The notes below the pieces were generated by a model. It had not been told where the DNA came from, searched no databases, and saw only the letters and a list, made by a program, of their open reading frames with translations. A DNA stretch of 6,430 nt from CAYPKW01 sp964411425 (GTDB lineage Bacteria > Pseudomonadota > Alphaproteobacteria > Dongiales > Dongiaceae), in contig CAYPKW010000115.1 in the NCBI GenBank assembly GCA_964411425.1, positions 1-6,430 of the forward strand, in the 5' to 3' direction. The first letter of the stretch is position 1. Each line of letters starts with the position of its first letter. Below are positions 1-6,395 of this stretch, in pieces. The position numbers were made by a program, and so were the translations under genes.

Positions 1-1598
1 CCGGCACCATCCAGAACGACATCCTGAAGGAGTTCATGGTCCGCAACACGTACATTTACCCGCCCGGCCCTTCGATGCGCATCGTGGGCGACGTCATCGC
101 CTACGCCGCCAAGCGCATGCCGAAGTTCAACTCGGTGTCGATCTCCGGCTACCACATGCAGGAGGCGGGCGCGACCGCCGCGCAGGAGCTCGCCTTCACG
201 CTGGCCGACGGCCTCGAATACGTGCGGGCGGCGTTGGCGCGCGGGCTCGGCGTCGACGAGTTCGCGCCGCGGCTGTCGTTCTTCTTCGGCATCGGTATGA
301 ACTTCTTCATGGAGATCGCCAAGCTGCGCGCGGCACGGCTGCTGTGGGCGCGGCTCATGCAGCGCTTCGAGCCGGGCAATCCGGCAAGCCTCGCGCTGCG
401 CACCCATTGCCAAACCTCGGGCGTGAGCCTCACCGAGCAGGACGCCTACAACAACGTGGTGCGCACCGCGATCGAGGCGCTCGCCGCGGTGCTGGGCGGC
501 ACCCAGTCGCTGCACACCAACGCGCTCGACGAGGCGGTGGGCCTGCCGACCCCGTTCTCGGCGCGCATCGCGCGCAACACTCAGCTCATCCTGCAGGAGG
601 AAACCGGCATCGCCAAGGTGGTGGACCCGCTCGCCGGCAGCTACTACCTGGAGAAGCTGACCGCCGAACTGGCGGCGGCGGCGATGTCGCTCATCGAGCG
701 GGTCGAGGCGATGGGCGGCATGACGGCCGCGGTCGCCGCCGGCATGCCGAAACTCGAGATCGAGACCGCGGCCGCCCGCCGGCAGGCGCGCCTCGATCGC
801 GGCGAGGAGACGATCGTCGGCGTTAACAAGTATCGGGCGCCCAATGACCGGCCGGTCGCCGTGCTCGACATCGACAACGCCAAGGTGCGCGAGACGCAAA
901 CGCGGCGCCTCGAGGCGCTGCGCGCGAGCCGCGACGGCGAGCGCTGCCGGCGGGCGCTCGACGCCATGAGCGAGGCCGCCCGCGCCGGCGCCGGCAACCT
1001 GCTGGCTCTCGCCGTCGAGGCGGCGCGCTCGCGGGCCACGGTCGGCGAGATTTCCGATGCGCTGGAGCGGGTGTTCACGCGCTATCGCGCGGCGCCGCAG
1101 GGCATCAGCGGCGTGTACGGCGCCGCCTTCCGCGGCGACGCCGCCTTCGCCCGCCTCAGCGCGGCGGTCGGCGAATTCGCCGAGGAGGAGGGCCGCCGGC
1201 CGCGCCTCTTGGTCGCCAAGCTGGGGCAGGACGGCCATGACCGGGGCGCCAAGGTCATCGCCACCGCCTTCGCCGACCTCGGATTCGACGTCGATATCGG
1301 CCCCTTGTTCCAGACCCCGGAGGAGGCGGCCCGCCAGGCGATCGAGAACGACGTGCACGTCGTCGGCGTCTCGACCCAGGCCGCCGGCCACATGACGCTG
1401 GTGCCGCGGCTCATCGCGGCGCTTGCGGCCGCCGGTTCGCGCGACGTCCTGGTGGTGTGCGGCGGCGTGATCCCGCCGCAGGATTACGAGTTCTTGACCG
1501 CCAAGGGGGTCGCCGCGATCTACGGTCCGGGCACCAATATCCCGGCTGCCGCGGCGGAGATCCTCGGGCTCATTCGCCGCCGGCGCAAGGCGGCATAA
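1..1598 (+). CDS. scpA: Methylmalonyl-CoA mutase, large/catalytic chain (5'-truncated by window edge)
   Basis: This adenosylcobalamin-dependent cytosolic enzyme interconverts (R)-methylmalonyl-CoA and succinyl-CoA in propionyl-CoA and odd-chain or branched-chain catabolism. The reading frame is open from base 3 and begins GTIQNDILKEFMVRN. By recalled alignment this matches about residue 194 of the Propionibacterium shermanii catalytic chain, so some 190 codons lie upstream and the ATG at 36 is internal. Substrate-pocket equivalents of T195, Q197, R207 and the SGYHMQEAGA block with Y243/H244 are present, followed by RLSFFFGIGMNFFMEIAKLR, RTHCQTSG and TQSLHTNALDEA. The C-terminal cobalamin-binding domain (about 1190-1580) carries AKLGQDGHDRG, with Asp 1230-1232 and the cobalt-ligating His 1236-1238, then GGVIPPQDYEFL. 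Two substitutions are odd: the usual SSLAAGH reads STQAAGH (1371-1388), and PPEPSM reads PPGPSM (Gly 66-68). The frame is intact to TAA and length is normal for the family. The symbol follows common annotation; mcmA or bhbA would be equally apt. Confidence 0.97.
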   Translation, partial: GTIQNDILKEFMVRNTYIYPPGPSMRIVGDVIAYAAKRMPKFNSVSISGYHMQEAGATAAQELAFTLADGLEYVRAALARGLGVDEFAPRLSFFFGIGMNFFMEIAKLRAARLLWARLMQRFEPGNPASLALRTHCQTSGVSLTEQDAYNNVVRTAIEALAAVLGGTQSLHTNALDEAVGLPTPFSARIARNTQLILQEETGIAKVVDPLAGSYYLEKLTAELAAAAMSLIERVEAMGGMTAAVAAGMPKLEIETAAARRQARLDRGEETIVGVNKYRAPNDRPVAVLDIDNAKVRETQTRRLEALRASRDGERCRRALDAMSEAARAGAGNLLALAVEAARSRATVGEISDALERVFTRYRAAPQGISGVYGAAFRGDAAFARLSAAVGEFAEEEGRRPRLLVAKLGQDGHDRGAKVIATAFADLGFDVDIGPLFQTPEEAARQAIENDVHVVGVSTQAAGHMTLVPRLIAALAAAGSRDVLVVCGGVIPPQDYEFLTAKGVAAIYGPGTNIPAAAAEILGLIRRRRKAA

Positions 1599-1602
1599 GG
1601 AC

Positions 1603-1610
1603 GAGAGAAG
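1603..1610 (+). promoter_or_regulatory. Ribosome binding site supporting a GTG start
   Basis: The run GAGAGAAG lies 6 bases before GTG 1617-1619, a normal Shine-Dalgarno distance. A second purine stretch, AAGGA at 1597-1601, overlaps the mutase stop codon but is rather far away (15 bases). The next in-frame start, ATG 1653-1655, is preceded by CCGCTTTTTCG with no ribosome binding site, so the GTG is preferred. Either choice leaves both membrane helices intact. The gap between the two genes is 18 bases and contains no room for a terminator, which favours one transcript. Confidence 0.6.
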
Positions 1611-1616
1611 CGAGCA

Positions 1617-4600
1617 GTGACCCCACGCGAAATTCTTACATCCGCTTTTTCGATGGCCGGCGCGGGCGACCTACTGCGCCGCCACGCCGCGCTGATCGGC
1701 GCCGCGGCGACCGCCCTCTGGCTGCTGCTGTGCGCGCTCTATCTGTTTGGCCGGGTTGGCGCGAGCGAGCTTGCCGGCCTGGCGCCGCACGAGTTTGGCG
1801 GCGTGGTGGCGGGCGTCGCGACGCCGCTCGCCTTCCTGTGGCTCATGCTCGTCATCTTCGTCGGCCGGCGCGACGCGCGGCGCGATATCGACGTGCTGCA
1901 GCGGGAGATTCGCGGCCTCTCCTACTCCAGCGAGGACGCCGAGCAGCGCATCGCCACGGTGGCGCAGTCGATCTCGCGCCAGTCCGGCCTGCTGCGCCGC
2001 ACCAGCGAGGAGGCGAACAACGTCCTGGAGCGCCTCGACCGGGGGTTCAGCAGCCAGCTCGCCGACCTGACCGCGGCGACCGAGCGCGCAACCAGCATTA
2101 CCGAGCGGGTCGAGGGGTCGCTGCGCCAGCAGGCGGCGGCGCTGGCCCAGCAGCGCGAGAAGCTGGCCGCCGACGCCGAGTCGGACGTGCACTCGCTCGT
2201 CGCCAACCTCGAGCGCCACCGCGGCGAGCTCGCCGCCGCCGGCGAGGCCGCGATCGACGCGCTGACAGCCGCCATGGCGAAGACCGCCGCCGAACGGCGG
2301 CGCGACCTGGAGGAAGCGAACCGCGTCGGCACCGAGAGGCTCGCCGAGGCGCTCGCGCGCCAGCGCGAGACACTGACCAAGGCCGCCGCGGCTGAAGTCG
2401 ATGCCTTGGCCGAGCAGCGCGCCGCCGTGGCCGAGCGGGCGCGCGCCGAGGCGGAGCAGTTGTCGCGCATTCTGGCCGAGCAGCAGGCCGCCATGGCGAG
2501 CGCGGCGGAGGCGGCGCGCAACGCCCTCGTCGAGCTATCGGGCAAGGCCTCCGGAGAGTTCGCCGAGACCTTGGCCCGCCAGACTGCCGCCGTGGCCGAG
2601 GGGCTGCGGAAAAGCCAGGAGCAGTGCGGCGAATTGCAGCGCGCGATGCAGGCGCAGGCCGAGACCCTGGTGGCCGCCAGCACGCGGTTCGGCGAGCGCT
2701 TCGCCGGCGCGTGCAAGGCCGTATTGGAGAATCTGGCGTCGGCGAGCGAGGTACTGTCGGGCAAGAGTGCCGCGCTCGAAAAGGCGACGCTCGCCCATGC
2801 CGGCGCGCTGGCCGGGGCCGGCGAACGCGCAGTGGCGCAGTTCCGCGACACGGCCGGCCCGCTGGTCGACGAACTCCGCGGCTTGGCCGAGCGCGTTGCC
2901 GACAGCTCGTCCGACCTGCGGGCGACGGCGCGGGCGGAAACCGGCACTTTGATTTCGGCCCATGACGACGCGGTCGCGCAGATTCAAGAGGTCTGCGCCG
3001 CGCTCGCTCGCGACGTGAGGGCGGCGACGGAGACGGCCATCGCCCAGGGCGCGGCGGCCGAGAACGCGACGCGCGCCGAGACCGCGGCGCTGGGCGCCGC
3101 CGCGGAGCACTCGATCCAGCGCGTGCGCGAGACCTGCGCCGCCTTGCTCGACGAGATCGTCGAGGCGTCGAGCGTGGTGGCAAGCCGGACCGCCGCCTTG
3201 GAGCTGGCCGCCCGCGAGCACGGCGATACGTTGACCGCGGCCAGCAACATGGTTACCGGGCGCTTCACTCAGGTGGTGCAGGAGCAGCTCGAGGCCATCG
3301 GTAGCCTGTCGCGCAGCGTGGTGACCGACGGCGAGAAGCTGCGCCAGGTGACGACCGCGCAGGCGGCGCTGCTGGCCGAGACCGCCGAGGGCGCCGGCGA
3401 GCAGTTGACGCAGCGTCTCACCGCCCGGCTCGACGACATCAACACGGCGTTCGCGGCGGCCGAGCAGCAAAGCGCCGTCCTGCAGTCGGCGACGCGCCGG
3501 CAAGGCGAGGACCTGATCGCCGTCGTCCGGCAGGCGGGCGGGCTGCTGATCGAGACCCTGGAGGGGCGCCTCGGCGAGGTCGAGGGCATCTTCGCCGCCG
3601 CCGAGCAGCGCACCGGCGGGATGCACGACCGGTCGCTGTCGCGCGGCGAGGCGCTGGTGGCCGATGCCGAGCGTCTGGGCCAGATTCTGCTGCGCGGCAT
3701 CGAGGCGCGCATCACCGAGGTCGATGCCGCCTTCGCCGCCGCCGAGGCGCGCAACGCCGCCCTGCATGACGCGGTGAGCGGCCATTCCGTGTCGCTGATC
3801 GAGGCCGCCCGGCGGGCGGCGGCGGAATTCGAGCGTTCGGTCGAGGGGCAGGCGGGCGGCATCGGGCAGATCATCGCCCGCATGGCGGCCGAGGTCGGCA
3901 GCGTCAATGCTGCCATCGACCAACAGGCGCGCAAATTGGACGGCGTGGCCGATCATGCGGCGCGCGCGGTTCGCGCCGGCATGGCCGAACAGTCGGCCGC
4001 CATCACGGAGTATTTCGAGCGCGTGGCGCAGAAGGGCGAACGCATCCATGACCTGGTGCGCGGTCAGACCGACCTCTTGTCCAAGGCCTCGGAGCAGGCC
4101 ACGGTGGTGGCGGTCACCATGCGCGACACTATGCGCGAGCAGGCGCGGCTCCTGACCGAGGCCGCCAACGAGGTGAGCGAGCGGGCGACCGAGGCGGGCC
4201 GGGCCTTGAGCCTCCATGTCGACGACATCACGCTCGCCATTCGTCGCGCGGTCGAGGAGAACGCCGCCCACCTCAACGCGGCCAGCGCTTCGGTATCGGC
4301 CGGCGCCGCCGACATGCAGGGCGCCTTGCAGCGCGAGCGCGACGAGTTGACCCAGGCCGTCGCGCAGGCGAAGGCTGGCGTGGAGGAGGTGCGCCATTCG
4401 CTGCGCGCCAACGTGGACGAGGTGTTGGCGATCACCGAGCGGGTGAAGGAGGATTCGCTGGCCGTCGGCCAGACGCTGCGCGAGGACACCGACAACCTGG
4501 CCGCCGCCGCGAAGGCTGCCGCGGTGGAGGCCGATTCGCTGCGCCAGATCCTGCAACGCAACGCCGATGGGTTGGTGCAGGCCTCCGATCAGGCCAACGC

Positions 4601-6095
4601 GCAATCCATGGCCCTGCAGCGCATCTTGCAGCAGCAGGGGCAGGAGCTGCGCGAGGCGGCCCGCGCGGCGGCCGATCAGACCTCCTCAATCGGCGATGCG
4701 TTCCGCACCCAGTCCGCCAACCTTACGGCGGCCATGACCGACGCGCAGCACCGCGTCGACGCGGCGGGCGCGGCGCTGCTGCATCACGCCGAGACCCTGT
4801 CGGTCGCGGTCGACGCCACGATCGGCGAAGGGCGCGCGCGCCTCGATACGGCCGGCGCCGCCATACGCGGCCACGCCGCCGAGTTGACCACCGGGCTCGA
4901 CGCGGCGGTGGACCAGGCGCGCGCGCGCATCGGCGCCGCCGGCGACACCCTCAGGCAGAACGCGGTCGGCCTGTTGTCCGCGATCGATACCGTGCTCGCC
5001 AAGGCCGGCGCCGCCGGCGTCGTCATCCGCGAACAGTCGAGCGAGTTCGGCCGGCTTGCCGACCTCAGCACCGAGCGGGTCGACTCACTGCGCCAGGAGG
5101 TGGGCATGCTGGTGTCCACCATCTCGGCCGCGGCCGGCGACGCGGCGCACCTGGCGCGCGAGGCGGCGGCAAGCGCGCGCGACGACGCGACAAGGCTCGT
5201 CGAGACGACGCGCCAGGTCACCGAGCAGGCCATGGGCGTCAATGCCGCGGTCCAGCAGCAGCTCCAGGAGCTGAACGGCCTGGCCGGCCAGATCGAGGAG
5301 ACGATCGCGGGTCTCGGCCGGTCGTTCCACCAGGAAGGGGCGTCACTGGCCGAGACCACCGCGGCGGTGCAAACCGACACCAAGGCCGCGCGCGATCAGC
5401 TCGCCCGCTTCGCCGACGAGTTGATGGGCGCCGCCGAACGGATCAACGCCCGGCTCACCGGTATCGGCGCCGAATTCGACGCCAAGGCGGCCACCCTCGT
5501 CAAGGCCGCCGACCATGCGCTCGGCCGCGCCGGCGAGGTGGGCAAGGCCTTCGACCAGCAGTCGCGGATCGTCTCGGGCGCCGTCGGCGCCGCGGTCGAC
5601 AAGGCGGACAACCTGGTCCAGCGCGTGCGCGCGCAGGCCGAGGACCTCGGCGAGGCGGCGGTGAAAGCCGCCGAGCAGTTGAAGAACCTGCAGCAGATCC
5701 AGCAGAGCGCGTCGCGCGACGTGTTCTTGAAGTCGGCCCAAGAGGTGATCGACGAATTGAACCGGCTGGCAGTCGACATCAACGGCTTGTTGGACGAGGA
5801 CATTCCGGAGGACATCTGGAAGAGCTTCCAGCGCGGCGACCGCTCCGTGTTCGCCCGCCGCCTGGTGCGCCTCAAGGACAGCTACACCATCCCGGCCATC
5901 CAGCAGCTCTACCACCGGGACAACAAGTTCCGCGACCTGGTGACGCGCTACATGCGCAAGTTCGAGGCCCTGCTCGGCCAGGCCAGCAAGGCCGATCCGG
6001 AGGACATGTTGCGGGCGACCTTCCTCACCGCCGACGTGGGCAAGCTCTACCTGGTGATGGCGCGCACCATCGGGGTCACGGAGAAGGTGCAGTGA
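1617..6095 (+). CDS. Giant membrane-anchored coiled-coil protein, TipN-like polarity/landmark candidate
   Basis: This is a 1492-residue protein. Residues 25-44 and 62-82 are hydrophobic helices joined by a short loop. Arg/His residues at 21-23 and the RRDARR stretch at 84-89 flank the pair, so the positive-inside rule places both ends in the cytoplasm. Residues 99 to about 1366 are alanine-, glutamate- and glutamine-rich helix with almost no proline, built on a regular 22/25/29-residue ladder described separately. Residues about 1367-1492 form a different domain, richer in aromatic and charged residues, with IDELNRL, DEDIPEDIW, GDRSVFARRL and LTADVGKLY. Membrane hairpin plus long cytoplasmic coiled coil plus conserved C-terminus is the plan of alphaproteobacterial TipN, a new-pole landmark in Caulobacter. 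I recall similar C-terminal wording in TipN-type proteins but cannot align it here, and this protein is much longer than Caulobacter TipN (under 900 residues). A generic scaffold or filament-forming protein is the alternative. No ATPase motif was seen, arguing against SMC-type proteins. It follows the mutase gene by 18 bases and is probably co-transcribed. Confidence 0.9.
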   Translation: MTPREILTSAFSMAGAGDLLRRHAALIGAAATALWLLLCALYLFGRVGASELAGLAPHEFGGVVAGVATPLAFLWLMLVIFVGRRDARRDIDVLQREIRGLSYSSEDAEQRIATVAQSISRQSGLLRRTSEEANNVLERLDRGFSSQLADLTAATERATSITERVEGSLRQQAAALAQQREKLAADAESDVHSLVANLERHRGELAAAGEAAIDALTAAMAKTAAERRRDLEEANRVGTERLAEALARQRETLTKAAAAEVDALAEQRAAVAERARAEAEQLSRILAEQQAAMASAAEAARNALVELSGKASGEFAETLARQTAAVAEGLRKSQEQCGELQRAMQAQAETLVAASTRFGERFAGACKAVLENLASASEVLSGKSAALEKATLAHAGALAGAGERAVAQFRDTAGPLVDELRGLAERVADSSSDLRATARAETGTLISAHDDAVAQIQEVCAALARDVRAATETAIAQGAAAENATRAETAALGAAAEHSIQRVRETCAALLDEIVEASSVVASRTAALELAAREHGDTLTAASNMVTGRFTQVVQEQLEAIGSLSRSVVTDGEKLRQVTTAQAALLAETAEGAGEQLTQRLTARLDDINTAFAAAEQQSAVLQSATRRQGEDLIAVVRQAGGLLIETLEGRLGEVEGIFAAAEQRTGGMHDRSLSRGEALVADAERLGQILLRGIEARITEVDAAFAAAEARNAALHDAVSGHSVSLIEAARRAAAEFERSVEGQAGGIGQIIARMAAEVGSVNAAIDQQARKLDGVADHAARAVRAGMAEQSAAITEYFERVAQKGERIHDLVRGQTDLLSKASEQATVVAVTMRDTMREQARLLTEAANEVSERATEAGRALSLHVDDITLAIRRAVEENAAHLNAASASVSAGAADMQGALQRERDELTQAVAQAKAGVEEVRHSLRANVDEVLAITERVKEDSLAVGQTLREDTDNLAAAAKAAAVEADSLRQILQRNADGLVQASDQANAQSMALQRILQQQGQELREAARAAADQTSSIGDAFRTQSANLTAAMTDAQHRVDAAGAALLHHAETLSVAVDATIGEGRARLDTAGAAIRGHAAELTTGLDAAVDQARARIGAAGDTLRQNAVGLLSAIDTVLAKAGAAGVVIREQSSEFGRLADLSTERVDSLRQEVGMLVSTISAAAGDAAHLAREAAASARDDATRLVETTRQVTEQAMGVNAAVQQQLQELNGLAGQIEETIAGLGRSFHQEGASLAETTAAVQTDTKAARDQLARFADELMGAAERINARLTGIGAEFDAKAATLVKAADHALGRAGEVGKAFDQQSRIVSGAVGAAVDKADNLVQRVRAQAEDLGEAAVKAAEQLKNLQQIQQSASRDVFLKSAQEVIDELNRLAVDINGLLDEDIPEDIWKSFQRGDRSVFARRLVRLKDSYTIPAIQQLYHRDNKFRDLVTRYMRKFEALLGQASKADPEDMLRATFLTADVGKLYLVMARTIGVTEKVQ
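1911..2519 (+). repeat. Coiled-coil ladder, proximal part (residues 99-301)
   Basis: An x-x-Leu anchor begins at residues 99 (RGL), 124 (GLL), 149 (ADL), 174 (AAL), 203 (GEL), 229 (RDL), 251 (ETL), 280 (EQL) and 302 (NAL). The steps are 25, 25, 25, 29, 26, 22, 29 and 22 residues. The only value that is not a sum of 7 and 11 is the 26 between 203 and 229, so this part is less regular or has a one-residue skip there. The ladder starts about 16 residues after the second membrane helix. Positions were counted from the translation and the anchor codons were checked at the nucleotide level. Confidence 0.6.
2520..4070 (+). repeat. Eleven tandem 47-residue (141-base) coiled-coil units
   Basis: Units start at residues 302, 349, 396, 443, 490, 537, 584, 631, 678, 725 and 772, with the next anchor at 819; every step is exactly 47 residues with no insertion or deletion. 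Unit position 3 is Leu in every unit, and position 25 is Leu, Ile or Val in every unit, dividing each unit into 22 + 25. Sequence identity between units is generally low. The closest are those at 584, 631 and 678, which share FAAAE at residues 612, 659 and 706. The exact spacing with diverged sequence points to an old internal duplication kept in register by structure. Confidence 0.8.
4071..5714 (+). repeat. 25/29-residue coiled-coil units (residues 819-1366)
   Basis: From residue 819 the anchors fall at 844, 884, 909, 934, 959, 984, 1009, 1034, 1059, 1088, 1117, 1142, 1163, 1192, 1217, 1242, 1267, 1292, 1317 and 1342, and a last one fits at 1367. There are seven consecutive 25-residue steps between 884 and 1059, and six more between 1192 and 1342. 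Steps of 29 occur three times (1059-1088, 1088-1117, 1163-1192). The exceptions are one 40 (844-884, divisible as 22 + 18) and one 21 (1142-1163). Typical anchor triplets are DNL, DGL, QEL, ANL, ETL and AEL. The array ends where the C-terminal domain starts. Confidence 0.75.
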
Positions 6096-6144
6096 CGCGG
6101 CCGAGCCGGACCCGCGCCCGGTGAGCGCGGCGGGCGAGGTTTCC

Positions 6145-6163
6145 GGCCGCCGGTTCGGCGGCC
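6145..6163 (+). terminator. GC-rich hairpin downstream of the coiled-coil gene
   Basis: GGCCGCC, a five-base loop GGTTC, and GGCGGCC form a perfect seven-pair stem about 50 bases after the stop codon. No T-tract follows (the next bases are AGCGCGCGG), so a classical intrinsic terminator is not shown. In DNA this GC-rich such palindromes also arise by chance. The rest of 6096-6203 shows no convincing coding or regulatory sequence. Confidence 0.25.
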
Positions 6164-6203
6164 AGCGCGCGGCGCTCGAACCGCTCCCACCCGATCCGCT
6201 GGA

Positions 6204-6395
6204 ATCGTCAACTGCTACCGCCTGCGCAGCCGTATCGAATGCCGCATCGGTCATCTCAAAGCCAACCGCGCCCTCGCCACGCGCTATGACAAACTCGTCG
6301 ACAGCGTCCTCGGCATGCTCCATCTCGGCACCACCAAAACCTGGCTCAAGTTTGTCCACAGGGCCCAATATCCCAAGGGCATCAAGTGTAGGTAG
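6204..6395 (+). pseudogene. 3' remnant of an IS5-type DDE transposase
   Basis: Reading in frame from about 6204 to TAG 6393-6395 gives the C-terminal end of an insertion-sequence transposase. The signature Y-(2)-R-(3)-E-(6)-K is complete: Tyr 6216-6218, Arg 6225-6227, the catalytic Glu 6237-6239 and Lys 6258-6260. It is followed by RALATRYDKL and WLKFVH, wording typical of IS5-family enzymes. Everything before the C-terminal region, including both catalytic Asp positions, is absent: upstream bases 6096-6203 are host-like GC-rich sequence with no transposase match that I can see. The residues after KFVH (RAQYPKGIKCR) look like run-on past the usual end, so the original stop may be lost. The fragment is visibly less GC-rich than its neighbours, which fits an incoming element. 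It cannot encode an active enzyme. The orientation is the same as that of the upstream genes. The exact IS group cannot be assigned from this piece. Confidence 0.82.

Noticed and set aside
1457..2395. A 312-codon + strand frame overlapping both main genes
   Set aside because: Its product is extremely rich in Arg, Ala and Pro, typical of an out-of-frame reading of GC-rich genes, and it overlaps two well-supported genes.
2931..3213. Direct DNA repeats or a CRISPR-like array (141-base spacing)
   Set aside because: The periodicity is at the protein level within one open reading frame; the nucleotide units are diverged and there are no identical short repeats with unique spacers.
2535..4604. A 689-codon open frame on the minus strand
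   Set aside because: It lies wholly antisense to the coiled-coil gene. Long antisense frames are expected opposite GC-rich Ala/Glu/Gln coding sequence, and its translation shows no recognisable domain.
1617..6095. SMC/chromosome-segregation ATPase or chemoreceptor identity for the coiled-coil protein
   Set aside because: No Walker A or B motif was seen, the N-terminus is a membrane hairpin without a periplasmic sensor domain, and no chemoreceptor signalling-tip sequence was recognised.
5343..6368. A 341-codon minus-strand frame spanning the end of the coiled-coil gene and the intergenic region
   Set aside because: It is antisense to the coiled-coil gene and the transposase tail, both supported by motifs; its own translation shows no family features.
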